From contig CAKXHL010000002.1 of NCBI GenBank assembly GCA_934875375.1, forward strand, positions 197,359 through 261,358: a stretch of DNA of 64,000 nt. Direction: 5' to 3'. A model generated the notes under the pieces. That model made no database searches. It was not told where the DNA came from and saw only the letters and a program-made list of their open reading frames with translations. A program made the position numbers and the translations under genes. The stretch is from an uncultured bacterium. GTDB taxonomy: Bacteria; Bacillota; Clostridia; Oscillospirales; Ruminococcaceae. Below are positions 32,874 through 41,907 of this stretch, piece after piece. Each line of letters starts with the position of its first letter. The first letter of the stretch is position 1.

Positions 32874-32897
32874 AGAGAAACACGATTGATATTGTAC

Positions 32898-32932
32898 GAA
32901 GAGGGCAGGACAATCGTTGTCCGGCCCTCTTC
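32898..32932. terminator. Strong perfect hairpin, no T-run
   Basis: GAAGAGGGC-A-GGACAA, 3-base loop, TTGTCC-G-GCCCTCTTC. It lies between the surface-protein remnant and the TrbC-like remnant. Confidence 0.55.
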
Positions 32933-32946
32933 AAAAGGAGGCACGC

Positions 32947-33386
32947 ATGAAATTGATAAAAGAAAAAAGTAAACCTGCTTTATGCAGGCAACCTGCCCGG
33001 ATAGCCGGCCTGCTTCAAAGGGGGCGCAGCCTGCTGCTTCGGCTGTCGGCAGGGGCAGCCTGTACGATGATGATGGCGACCACCCCTTTGCCGTGGAGGG
33101 GGATGACGCGGACGCAGCGGTAGGCGCAGGCTCGGATATTTGGACCTGGTTGGACTTTGCCCTCAAGGACCTTTATGATAAGCTCCTGTCGGTGTCCACC
33201 ATCGCCGCCTGTGTTGCGGCCAGCGTTTGTCTGATTTTAATGAATTTCTCCACCGACGACCGGGCGGTTGCCACCTCCCGCGCTTGGCTCAAGCGGATTT
33301 TCTTAAGCTGGGTGATCCTGAATGTCCTGGGCTTCATTATGACCTATCTGGTGAACCTTACCCAGGGCGGCGCTTGCACCGGTTAA
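32947..33386 (+). pseudogene. TrbC/VirB2-like conjugation membrane protein, frameshifted
   Basis: ATG 32947 behind AAAAGGAGG begins MKLIKEKSKPALCRQPARIA and GLLQRGRSLLLRLSAGAACT. A C-run near 33090 then loses the frame; the downstream frame continues FAVEGDDADAAVGAGSDIWT, LDFALKDLYDKLLSVSTIAA and two membrane helices (CVAASVCLILMNFS and WVILNVLGFIMTYLVNLTQ). This two-helix protein in front of a VirB6-like gene is the usual order in clostridial ICEs. About 146 residues if repaired. Confidence 0.62.
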
Positions 33387-33421
33387 AGATACGATCTGCT
33401 GCGTCGCAAGGAGGTGGTTGA

Positions 33422-34727
33422 TTGGGGAGTTTATCCGACGTAGTAAGCTATCTGTTTGGGTTGGCGCTCAACCTGCTGGACGCTGCCATCAATGGGTTTC
33501 TTGGCGCTTTGGGCTTTGACCTGGACACCTTCGAACACTATTTCCCTGCAGCGGCCGATTACCATGAGGTGATTGTTGGCTTTGCCGTTTCGCTCCTGTT
33601 CATCATGCTGGTATTCCAGCTGTTCCGCAATTTCGGCGTGGTGCTGGACATGGAAGCGGAGGATCCCTTAAAAATCCTCGGCAAGACAGCGTTGTTCCTG
33701 GGGATGATCGTCTACTCCCGTTCGGTGGTGAACCTACTTTTACAGCTGATGGCCGACCCATATGCCATCTTTCTTGATGTAGCCCCGGCTCCCTATGAGT
33801 TTAAGCTGCTGACGCTGGCCACCGCCATGTTCGACAGCGTGTTTTCCAATCCCTTTATGCACATCGCAGCAGCCGGAGCCGCAGCAGCCGGCGGTGCGGG
33901 CGCTGCAGCGGGGACCGCAGTGGGCGGCCCGGCCGGTACAGTGCTGGGCGTTAGCCGGACTTGCTGTTGCCGTGCTCGCCAAGCCTGTTATCAAGGGGAT
34001 CATTCTGGTTGTGGTTTTTCTGATGATGATTTTCTCTTCCATCCCCAGTATGTTTTTTGAAGAACCTGTGGATACCGCCGACAATACCGGACCGCAGGCG
34101 GTCTATCAGCCGTTTAAGGACTACGCTTTGCAGGCGTATCAGGAGGATATCGAAAAGGACTTCCAACAGCGTATCGCTGGCGGGGAGTTTTCAGCCTATG
34201 ACCATGTGACCTACACCTATTCCTTCCTCCCCAGCGAGGAAACCTTTTTAGCAGAGGTACAGGAGGCGTGTGTGCTGATTATCGCCATGTTTGAGATCCA
34301 GACTGACGACTGGCGCAAGGCGTCCTTCGACCACTTCAAGGCGGCGGTTGATTCGGTAAACTTTTGGAACGATACAGTGGAGGTGGAAAAGAAGTCGGAG
34401 GAAACCGAGGTTACCTGGGAGGACGGCGGATCCACCATCCATGTCAGTATGACCTACAATATCTATGACCGGGGTGTGGAGCAGTTCCGTAAAAAATTTG
34501 GTTTGCAGGATGAAAAGGAATATCTCAAAAGCGTGGAGATGGCCTACAACACCAAAGTGTTCTTTGGCGAATCCGCGGATCTGCCGCTTGGCGGTATCAC
34601 TGGCGGGGCATCCGGTTCCTATCCGGGCGGCGGTACACATAACGCGATCCGCAAGGCTTTGGCGGAGCTGGAAGAACCGGCTGGGACACGGCGGGGATCG
34701 GTTATTCCCGCGCCTGTGGGGTGCTGA
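33422..34727 (+). pseudogene. VirB6-like membrane protein fused by deletion to a peptidase-like gene, frameshifted
   Basis: TTG 33422 follows AAGGAGGTGG. Residues 1 to about 145 are a VirB6-like integral membrane protein of clostridial ICEs (LNLLDAAINGFLGALGFDLD, AVSLLFIMLVFQLFRNFGVV). At about 33860 the text switches to an Ala/Gly-rich segment and, after a one-base shift near 33950, to AKPVIKGIILVVVFLMMIFS and SIPSMFFEEPVDTADNTGPQ, which resembles the N-terminal anchor of the ICE cell-wall peptidase. It ends ELEEPAG at a further break near 34690. This looks like deletion of the intervening transfer genes. Confidence 0.55.
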
Positions 34728-35449
34728 TGACGCCATCTTCCCTGCTACGGGTCTACCACAGCCGGGATGTGGCGATGAAATTTCAGATGACCGGTGAGCG
34801 GAACCTGCAAAACCTGCTTCTGTCTGACCAGTTGTTCACCGGGTACCAGCCGCCGGAAACAAATGCTGCTTTGATTTTCGGAACGGATTTTACAGCGGCG
34901 GCGCATATCCTTGGGCGCCACCTGGATGGGCCAGGCGCACAAAGGCCGATTTATGTAAAACGCAGAGGTGGAAAAGGGTATGCTGCCATAGCGGGGACAA
35001 CAGGAGAATTGCTCCAGCCTGCCAATTTGGGGAATCCGGTCTACTATCTGCCGCTTGGCAAGGACAGTTTGCCGCTTCTTAGAACGATGGGCTATCCCAT
35101 GTGGCAGGAAATGCTGCTTCGGGAGATCAGCAGGGAGTTATTTCATTTCGACAACCATCCCCGTTGGAGTTTTGAGCTGGATGGCCAGGATATCTATATA
35201 CTGGTTTGCCTGAGCCTGCCGCAAATCAACCTGGCCTTGCGCAAGATTCGGATGGCTGCCGGGCAGAAAGTGAGGATCGTCTGTCTGGATTGGCAGGAGC
35301 CGCTCTTCCGTCTGTTGTTAGAGCCTTATGCCAAGGACAGGGATATCCGATTGACACGGCTGCCCGCCGCATATATGGAGGAACTGTCAGGACACATCAA
35401 ACGCTGTTGGGAGGGAAGCTATGGAGCAACTGAAAGAACAGGTTCGTGA
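34721..35449 (+). CDS. 5'-truncated ICE protein of unknown function
   Basis: The reading frame is open from a break near 34690 to 35449. GTG 34721 is the first start; ATG 34775 (MKFQMTGERNLQNLLLSDQL) is also possible, neither with a good site. It is cytoplasmic by composition, with QINLALRKIRMAAGQKVRIV and LPAAYMEELSGHIKRCWEGS near the end. It overlaps the VirD4 gene start by 29 bases, as in the intact ICE arrangement. The family is not recognised. Confidence 0.5.
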   Translation: MLMTPSSLLRVYHSRDVAMKFQMTGERNLQNLLLSDQLFTGYQPPETNAALIFGTDFTAAAHILGRHLDGPGAQRPIYVKRRGGKGYAAIAGTTGELLQPANLGNPVYYLPLGKDSLPLLRTMGYPMWQEMLLREISRELFHFDNHPRWSFELDGQDIYILVCLSLPQINLALRKIRMAAGQKVRIVCLDWQEPLFRLLLEPYAKDRDIRLTRLPAAYMEELSGHIKRCWEGSYGATERTGS

Positions 35450-36083
35450 AGCAGCCAGCGCGATTCGCAACTGGCTGAAAGAGCCGAAAAACAAATGGCT
35501 GGTAGGGACTGGCCTGCTGGCGTTTTTCTACCTTGCCAGGCTGCTGGCACAGTTCCTTAACAACTGGCATGGCTGGGCGCCCGGTAAGGAGTTGTACCTG
35601 CCGAGTCTCAATCCACTGAAGAGGCTTGTAATGCTCTTTACGCCCTACGGTGTGCAGTCCGTCATCGGCCTTTTTGCATTCTGCCTGATTGCCTCCCTGC
35701 TCTACTGGATGAACAAAGAGGACTGCAGTGGTATGACCTATGATAAGGAGCGGAAATTCTGGATATCCAATAAGGGGGTCTATGGCACTGCCGGCTGGAT
35801 GGATCAAAAGGCGCTGACGAACTGCTTTGACTTAACGCCGGTGGAAAAGGCCGGCGAGGTGAAGGAGATTATCTTTGGCGTCAAGGATGGCATGGTGGTG
35901 AGCCGAAAGGAGGATTCCCAACTGGGCCCCCACATTGCTGTGATGGGATCCAGCGGCTCCATGAAGTCCCGGACCGTCAGCCGGGGAATGATCATCGCCT
36001 GCGCCAAACAGGGACGCAGCTTGGTGGTGACCGACCCCAACGGAAAAGAAGTTTTAGGATATATATTGCAAGCAGTCCATTGA
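35421..36083 (+). pseudogene. VirD4/TraG-type coupling protein, truncated after Walker A
   Basis: 220 residues of a protein usually about 600. Two helices (WLVGTGLLAFFYLARLLAQF and VIGLFAFCLIASLLYWM) precede the nucleotide-binding domain: YGTAGWMDQKALTNCFDL, then Walker A in IAVMGSSGSMKSRTVSRGM and TDPNGKEVLGYILQAVH, where it stops. Walker B and the rest are missing. The truncation is followed at once by a serine-recombinase fragment, indicating a deletion joining the two. Confidence 0.82.
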
Positions 36084-36121
36084 ACACGGATACGAATAAA
36101 AGATGGAAAGGAGGTCAGAAA

Positions 36122-36289
36122 GTGCCTAAAATCAGGGATTTTGATAGAGTTACAGCCCTCTATGAAAGGCTGTCCAAGGATGATGAGCAGCAAGGCGAAT
36201 CGAACTCGATACTGAATCAAAAGAGATTGCTCGAAGATTTTGCCTGCAAAAGTGGTATGACGAACATCAAGCATTTTACCTATGATTAA
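36122..36289 (+). pseudogene. Large serine recombinase, N-terminal fragment
   Basis: GTG 36122 with AAAGGAGGTC upstream. It reads VTALYERLSKDDEQQGESNS then ILNQKRLLEDFACKSGMTNI, the catalytic N-terminus (Y-x-R-x-S, with Ser in ERLSKDD) of the TnpX/Tn4451-type large serine recombinases. It stops after 55 residues at TAA. It is the integrase remnant of the decayed element and resembles the recombinase entering the window at 63901. Confidence 0.8.
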
Positions 36290-36312
36290 AACACTGTCTA
36301 CTCCTTTTGAGC

Positions 36313-36801
36313 TCAAATTTCTTTCAGACAGGACAGAAAGGCTGCATTCTGCACCTGGCTCCCAATAGAAACGTGGGAAAAATCAAATGCACCGATGAGA
36401 ATATTCCTTCTTTGCGCTTTGAGCTTTTGGGGATCCATATGGGCACCAAAATAGGAAAAGCTCGTTTGAGGCAGATAGACCTTACATCCCAGCTTTTTCA
36501 TCTCTTTGGTCAGATAATCTTGTCCTTCCTTTACCATTTGATAGGAGCAAGAAAGAAAATCCCGATCACCCAAAGAGGTGACTGCCCCGGCAATCGCCTC
36601 CGTACTGGTATGAAATACGCCGGGAGATTGCATCAAATCACCAATGATCTCTGCGGCGGCCAAACCATAGCCCACCCGAATCCCCGCCATTCCGTGGATT
36701 TTAGAGAAGGTTTTGAGCACAATAATATGGCGGCAGCCTTCTAAAATCAATGGAACTGCCGAAGGAACGGAAAGGCCATCCACATATTCGATCGCGTCCA
36801 T
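36313..36801 (-). pseudogene. Histidinol-phosphate aminotransferase-like C-terminal remnant
   Basis: About 162 residues of a PLP aminotransferase of fold I. The PLP-lysine segment KTFSKIHGMAGIRVGYGLA is intact, as is FLSCSYQMVKEGQDYLTKEM and the end FDFSHVSIGSQVQNAAFLSC. The N-terminal two thirds, including the start, are missing: upstream of position 36801 the frame reads LEFPQR and then a stop. It lies between the ICE remnant and a terminator, so the 5' part was probably lost in the rearrangement. Confidence 0.78.
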
Positions 36802-36827
36802 CCTCTGAGGAAACTCTAACTACCAGC

Positions 36828-36862
36828 AAAAAAGGGGGAGGTATCGCCCCTCCCCCTTTTTT
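36828..36862 (-). terminator. Intrinsic terminator of the FAD-dependent protein gene
   Basis: AAAAAAGGGGGAG and CTCCCCCTTTTTT arms around a 9-base loop; it overlaps the stop codon of the minus-strand gene by two bases. Confidence 0.9.
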
Positions 36863-38267
36863 AATCTTGTTCCAATATATGGCGTCCCATCAAAACGCCC
36901 ATGACCGAAGCCATCATCAGGCCGCGCGTCCAACCGCTGGAATCTCCCAGGCAATGCAACCCGCGGATGCTGGTATCAAAATTTTGATCCATTTTAACCC
37001 GGTTACTGTAAAATTTGAGTTCCGGAGAGTACAGAAGGGTTTCTACCGCGGCAAAACCCGGCACAACATGGTCTACTGCCTGTATAAAACCGATGATGTT
37101 GACCATGGCCCGGTACGGCATAGCAGCAGTGATGTCACCGGCTATCGCATCCGGCAGGGTTGGGCGTACGTTAGAGCGGCTCAGCTCCTTTTGCCAGGTA
37201 CGTTTTCCATCTAAAATGTCACCGAACCGCTGAACCAGAATATGTCCGTCTCCGAGCATATTTGTTAGTTCCCCGATTTTCTGCGCATATGCAATCGGCT
37301 GGTTAAACGGCTGTGTAAAATTGTGAGAACATAAAATTGCGAGATTGGTGTTCCCGGATTTCTGTGATTTGTAGGAATGTCCGTTGACCACCGCCAGATC
37401 ATTATCGTAGTTTTCCTGACTGACAAATCCGCCCGGGTTCTGGCAAAAGGTGCGGACTTTATTTTTAAACGGCAGCGGATAGCCAATCAACTTTGACTCA
37501 TATAAAACATTATTCACGTCTTCCATAATTTCATTTCGGACTTCCACCCGCACGCCAATGTCAACCGTTCCCGGCTCATGGGCAATGCCGTGCTCAGCGC
37601 AGAGCTTTTCCAGCCAATCTGCACCCCGCCGTCCCGTAGCAATCACGGTGGTGTCAGCCGAAATCTCCATGGTTTGAGACGGGCCGGAAGCCTTGTGCAG
37701 CAAAACACCCCGGCAATTTTCTCCCTCCAGCAGCAGGTTAGCGCAGTTCCATCCAAACAGGATCTCCACGCCGTTGGCTTGCAGGTACTCTTGGATTGCC
37801 AGATAGATTTCCTGCGCTTTTTCGGTTCCCAAATGGCGGATTGGACAGTCGACCAGTTTCAACCCCGCCTGGATAGCCCGGGACCGAATTTGTTTTACCT
37901 GCTCCGACGCCCCGATTCCCTCTACATGGGTATCGGCCCCAAATTCCAGGTAAACACGGTCAGTATACTCAATGGTCTTTTGGGCCAGCTCTTCTCCGAT
38001 GAGTTCCGGCAGCTCTCCACCCACTTCACAGCTTAAAGACAGCTTGCCGTCCGAAAAGGCGCCGGCACCGGAAAAGCCGGTGGTGATATGGCAATACGGC
38101 TTACAGTTTACGCACCGCCCCGTCACGTTTTTCGGACAGTGGCGCTTTTGCACAGGATTTCCTTTCTCTACCATCACAATTTTTTTTCGGGTGTTCCCCC
38201 TCACCAATTCCAAAGCGGTAAAGATTCCTGCGGGACCTGCTCCAACAATCACAACGTCACATTTCAA
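36861..38267 (-). CDS. NAD(FAD)-utilizing dehydrogenase-like flavoprotein
   Basis: 468 residues from TTG 38267, chosen because AAGGAGG lies 7 bases upstream. The Rossmann dinucleotide motif VVIVGAGPAGIFTALEL opens the protein; CPKNVTGRCVNCKPYCHITT and GFSGAGAFSDGKLSLSCEVG follow, then VIATGRRGADWLEKLCAEHG and the late FAD loop GLHCLGDSSGWTRGLMMASV. This is the 'FAD-dependent protein' family (COG2509) common in Firmicutes, whose substrate is not known. Cys residues near 75-90 could bind metal or act in redox. It is likely alone in its transcription unit apart from a possible short upstream frame. Confidence 0.88.
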   Translation of the reverse strand: MKCDVVIVGAGPAGIFTALELVRGNTRKKIVMVEKGNPVQKRHCPKNVTGRCVNCKPYCHITTGFSGAGAFSDGKLSLSCEVGGELPELIGEELAQKTIEYTDRVYLEFGADTHVEGIGASEQVKQIRSRAIQAGLKLVDCPIRHLGTEKAQEIYLAIQEYLQANGVEILFGWNCANLLLEGENCRGVLLHKASGPSQTMEISADTTVIATGRRGADWLEKLCAEHGIAHEPGTVDIGVRVEVRNEIMEDVNNVLYESKLIGYPLPFKNKVRTFCQNPGGFVSQENYDNDLAVVNGHSYKSQKSGNTNLAILCSHNFTQPFNQPIAYAQKIGELTNMLGDGHILVQRFGDILDGKRTWQKELSRSNVRPTLPDAIAGDITAAMPYRAMVNIIGFIQAVDHVVPGFAAVETLLYSPELKFYSNRVKMDQNFDTSIRGLHCLGDSSGWTRGLMMASVMGVLMGRHILEQD

Positions 38268-38457
38268 ATGAAGCGCCTCCTTTATTTTCAGATAGATTTT
38301 GGGTAAATACCTGTTTTTCGACGATCCGATCCAGTGAAAAAATACCCCTTTTTTTACACAGCAAAAAACCAGCATCTCGGAAAAACATATACTCGCCCCG
38401 CTGGGGGATTCGCATATAGTCAACCATTTCCGGTAGCTGGTAGAAACATTCATCCAA
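38257..38457 (-). CDS. Possible short upstream ORF overlapping the flavoprotein start
   Basis: 66 residues, MDECFYQLPEMVDYMRIPQR to the end GGASFEM, whose stop overlaps the TTG start of the flavoprotein gene. No clear ribosome site precedes the ATG at 38457 and no family is recognised. The stop-start overlap hints at translational coupling. It may be a leader ORF or chance. Confidence 0.3.
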   Translation of the reverse strand: MDECFYQLPEMVDYMRIPQRGEYMFFRDAGFLLCKKRGIFSLDRIVEKQVFTQNLSENKGGASFEM

Positions 38458-38710
38458 TTATGAATTTATATAATGCCAATCCATCTAGTTATACTATCGG
38501 AAACAAATTGGTTTGTCAAGGAGTTTTCCATTCAGCAGGAGTAGAACATTTTCGGTAAAGTCCCATATTTCTTTTGCAAAAGAATCAATTTTTTTGGCAG
38601 GTTGCCAAAGATATGAAAATTCTCTAAAGAATTGAAATTTTTTGACTTGTTTTTCCTTTCAAAAATCCTTACACTATTGGCCATATGACAAATAAGAGAG
38701 AAGTGCTTTC

Positions 38711-41377
38711 ATGAAAAAAGTCCTGAAACATACCATGTCGGCGGCCGCCGCCGGCGGGCTGCTGCTCGTTCTTTATGCAATGAAGGAGCTGTTCCCCTTT
38801 GGAGAGTTTACCGTTTCCTGGTGCGATATGAACCAGCAGGTCGTTCCGCTTTTGTGTGAATTCAAAGATATTCTGGAAGGCAAAGGAAGCCTTTTTCTCA
38901 ATCTGCAAAATGCCGGCGGCATGAACTTCTGGGGTGTTTTTTTATTTTTTATCTCCAGCCCTTTTACTTTTCTGGTGGCTTTTGTAGAAAAATGGCAGAT
39001 GATGCGCTTTGCCAATATCCTAGTACTATTGAAAATCATGCTCTGCGCCGGTTGCGCATCAGTCTTTTTTGACCGGATTTTTCCGAAATTGCGTCCGTTT
39101 TTTACCGTTTTGCTATCGATCAGCTATGCATTTTGCGGATATACCATGCTGTTTTATCAGAATATGGTATGGCTGGATATGATGTATCTGTTCCCGCTCT
39201 TTCTGCTTTCCCTGCATCATCTGGCAAAAACAGGCTCCTTAGCGCCATATGCTTTTTGCCTGGCCGCCATGATCACCGTGAATTTTTATTTGGGATATAT
39301 GGTGGTTCTGTTTCTGATTTTGGCCGCCGGCATTTGGGTTTTCTTTTTCTCTCCGCATACCATCCGGGGAGAACGGATTATCCAGCTGGCTGCCGGCACG
39401 CTGGGAGCGGCTTTGCTCTCCGCAGTCGTCTGGCTGCCGGCGCTTTTACAGTATCTAATTTCTGCCCGCGGCGGAAACCTGTTCCAAAGTCTGGGCAGCG
39501 GAGCGCTCTTTAGCCCTCTAGATACGATTGGCATGCTGCTTTTGTGTACTTCTATCGTCATTCCTGCTTTTTTGTTTCAGTCGCTTCGCTGTGCCAGAGG
39601 GGAAATGAAAGATTCCAAGGAAGCTTATACCCTGGTGCTGTTTGTTTTGATGCTCATTCCCGTTGTTGTGGAGCCAATCAATAAAATCTGGCATACGGGC
39701 AGCTACCAGGCTTTTCCCGGCCGGTATGGGTATATTCTTGTCCTGTTGGGCCTGTGCCTGGCGGCGCAGATTCTGCAGCGTCCGGCGGACCCGCCGTGCA
39801 ATCGTTCTTCTGCGCCTTGGACCGCGGCGCTGTTTTTCCTGTTGGGCTTTGTCATTTTCGCTGCCTTTTTCCTCTGGAATCGGTATCCGAAAACCCTTAC
39901 TGCTTATACTCGCACGCTTTGGGGAAACGATCAGTCCCTCCTGCTTTTTCTGATTTTTTTCCTGTTGTCAGCCGGATGCTGCGCCTTGGGTCTGTTTTTA
40001 TACCGACACCGCCTGCTCAGCCGTCGCCTGCTGGCAATCTGTCTGTGTGTGTTAACCATAACTGAATCTCTTTTTTACGGAACCTGTTTTTTTGCCTCTA
40101 AATCAGACGGAAGTTTTGTCCATGTCGCAAACCTGGAAGGAAAAATTGACGACGACAGTTTTTATCGGGTGAAAAACAACCGAAAAAACTACGATGTGAA
40201 CCTCACAGGTGCCATTGGCTACCCGACTCTGAACCACTATACCTCCCTGACGTCGGAAAACTATATGCACGGCATCCGAAAGCTGGGCTACTCTGCCTAT
40301 TGGATGGAAGTCAGCTCAGTAGGAGGAACCCTTATCAGCGATGCGCTACTCAATCAGAAATATACCGTTTACCGGCAGCACCCCGTGTCGGAAACGACGA
40401 TTTATTCCGATGGAGAATATTCCATTCGCCAAAACGATCTTGTGCTTCCTTTGGGAATCGTCACCGATGCCAATCTTGCTTTGGAAGAGGAGCTGGAACT
40501 GACAGCCCGCCCCTATGCGGGAGAACACCTGCTGCGCACATTGGCACAGAGCGGGCAATCCATTGTAAAAGAGTATCCGCCTACCTATACTCATAATGTC
40601 TCCTTAACGCGGGACGGCGCATATTACAATATTACCCGGCAGGGCAGCGGCGATTCGATCATTGAATACCAGCTTCCCCCATCGGACAGCACCTGCACTT
40701 ACTATTTTGATTGCTTTGACTCTTTGCAAAACAATCTTAACGAACCGTACTATAAGGCCTTTTCCATTTATATAGACGGGGAACTGGTCAATCGGGAATA
40801 CCCAACGCAAAGCCTAAACGGTATATTCGAGCTGACGGTACGCGCCAATCAATCCGTCCGCGTGACATTAACGGTCCATAAAGATGTGTCGGTCCGGTCG
40901 TTTGGCGTGTTCAGCGTCTCTCATGATGCGTTGGCCCAGACCCTGGCGTCTATGCGCACCGCGCAGATGCAGACCGGCCGGGATACGGTATCCGGTACTG
41001 CCACCGCACAGCAGGACGGCGAATATTTATTTTTGTCGCTGCCTTATGACAAGGGATATACCGCAGTGGTAAATGGGCAAACGGTCCCAATTCTGCGGGT
41101 ATTCGATACTTGGATGGCAATTCCGCTGGAAAAAGGGGAAAACACAGTTTCCCTGCGTTATCAGCCCCCGGGGATTGCAGTTGGCGGTGCGCTGAGCGTG
41201 CTGGGTCTTGGCTTTACTTTATGGACCGGGTGGCTTCTTTTCCGAAAAGGAGTCCGAATCCGGCCACTCGAAAAACCGGCAGGTGTTTTGTTTGCCCTGC
41301 TGACTGCAGGCGTCTTCGCCGTTGTTTACCTGATGCCGGTTGTCGTCTACCTCATCTACCAGTTTTCGGCTGGATAA
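38711..41377 (+). CDS. YfhO family multispanning membrane protein
   Basis: 888 residues. About 12 membrane helices in the first 460 residues (for example ANILVLLKIMLCAGCASVFF, MMYLFPLFLLSLHHLA, AAMITVNFYLGYMVVLFLIL), then an extracellular beta-rich region (about 460-830, with ITRQGSGDSIIEYQLPP), and one or two C-terminal helices. The N-terminal D-x-x-x-Q (SWCDMNQQVVPLLCEF) near 36-50 is typical for YfhO, a GT-C-like family that glycosylates lipoteichoic acid in B. subtilis and Listeria. ATG 38711 follows GAGAGAAGTGC. Upstream 38461-38710 is AT-rich and noncoding. A terminator ends the unit. Confidence 0.9.
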   Translation: MKKVLKHTMSAAAAGGLLLVLYAMKELFPFGEFTVSWCDMNQQVVPLLCEFKDILEGKGSLFLNLQNAGGMNFWGVFLFFISSPFTFLVAFVEKWQMMRFANILVLLKIMLCAGCASVFFDRIFPKLRPFFTVLLSISYAFCGYTMLFYQNMVWLDMMYLFPLFLLSLHHLAKTGSLAPYAFCLAAMITVNFYLGYMVVLFLILAAGIWVFFFSPHTIRGERIIQLAAGTLGAALLSAVVWLPALLQYLISARGGNLFQSLGSGALFSPLDTIGMLLLCTSIVIPAFLFQSLRCARGEMKDSKEAYTLVLFVLMLIPVVVEPINKIWHTGSYQAFPGRYGYILVLLGLCLAAQILQRPADPPCNRSSAPWTAALFFLLGFVIFAAFFLWNRYPKTLTAYTRTLWGNDQSLLLFLIFFLLSAGCCALGLFLYRHRLLSRRLLAICLCVLTITESLFYGTCFFASKSDGSFVHVANLEGKIDDDSFYRVKNNRKNYDVNLTGAIGYPTLNHYTSLTSENYMHGIRKLGYSAYWMEVSSVGGTLISDALLNQKYTVYRQHPVSETTIYSDGEYSIRQNDLVLPLGIVTDANLALEEELELTARPYAGEHLLRTLAQSGQSIVKEYPPTYTHNVSLTRDGAYYNITRQGSGDSIIEYQLPPSDSTCTYYFDCFDSLQNNLNEPYYKAFSIYIDGELVNREYPTQSLNGIFELTVRANQSVRVTLTVHKDVSVRSFGVFSVSHDALAQTLASMRTAQMQTGRDTVSGTATAQQDGEYLFLSLPYDKGYTAVVNGQTVPILRVFDTWMAIPLEKGENTVSLRYQPPGIAVGGALSVLGLGFTLWTGWLLFRKGVRIRPLEKPAGVLFALLTAGVFAVVYLMPVVVYLIYQFSAG

Positions 41378-41378
41378 C

Positions 41379-41408
41379 AAAAAAGCCCTTTTTTACAGGG
41401 CTTTTTTT
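41379..41408 (+). terminator. Intrinsic terminator after yfhO-like gene
   Basis: AAAAAAGCCC, 9-base loop, GGGCTTTTTTT. Confidence 0.85.
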
Positions 41409-41529
41409 CATGATTCGGCGGGAGGAGGCTCCGGCGTCCCCCCCTTTTTCCTTTTCAGCGTAACCCTTCATTTTTGACTGAAAATATGCTATGATAACCC
41501 AAAGAGTTCATAGAAAAAAGGAGGGCGCC

Positions 41530-41907
41530 ATGATGACCTTACCGGCTTATTGCGGTTTTTTCTGCGACCGTTGTCCGGTATATCAGGCCGCTGCCGACGG
41601 CGACAAATCCATGAAAGAAGAACTGGCACAGCGATATACAACTGCCGGACAACCCCTTTCCGCCGAGGATATCCGCTGTCAAGGATGTAGGGCGCAGGAA
41701 AGTCAGCTATCGGTATTCTGCCAAAAATGCTTTATCCGGTCCTGCGCCAGACAAAAAGGGCTGTCCCATTGCGGTACCTGTCGGGAGTACCCCTGTGACT
41801 ATATGGAAAAACACATCCCGCCAGACAGCCCCAGCAGAATCTGGCTGGACTGGTATCGGGAAAGGCCAGCCAAACCGATGAAAAAGGAGGAATTCCATGG
41901 CGTCTGA
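41530..41907 (+). CDS. DUF3795 cysteine-rich protein
   Basis: 125 residues with AGGAGGG upstream of two consecutive ATGs (41530, 41533). Cys pattern: YCGFFCDRCPVYQAAADGDK, IRCQGCRAQESQLSVFCQKC and CGTCREYPCDYMEK, typical of DUF3795, a probable zinc or iron-sulfur binding protein. The function is not known. It overlaps the next gene by 11 bases, so the pair is translationally coupled. Confidence 0.88.
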   Translation: MMTLPAYCGFFCDRCPVYQAAADGDKSMKEELAQRYTTAGQPLSAEDIRCQGCRAQESQLSVFCQKCFIRSCARQKGLSHCGTCREYPCDYMEKHIPPDSPSRIWLDWYRERPAKPMKKEEFHGV

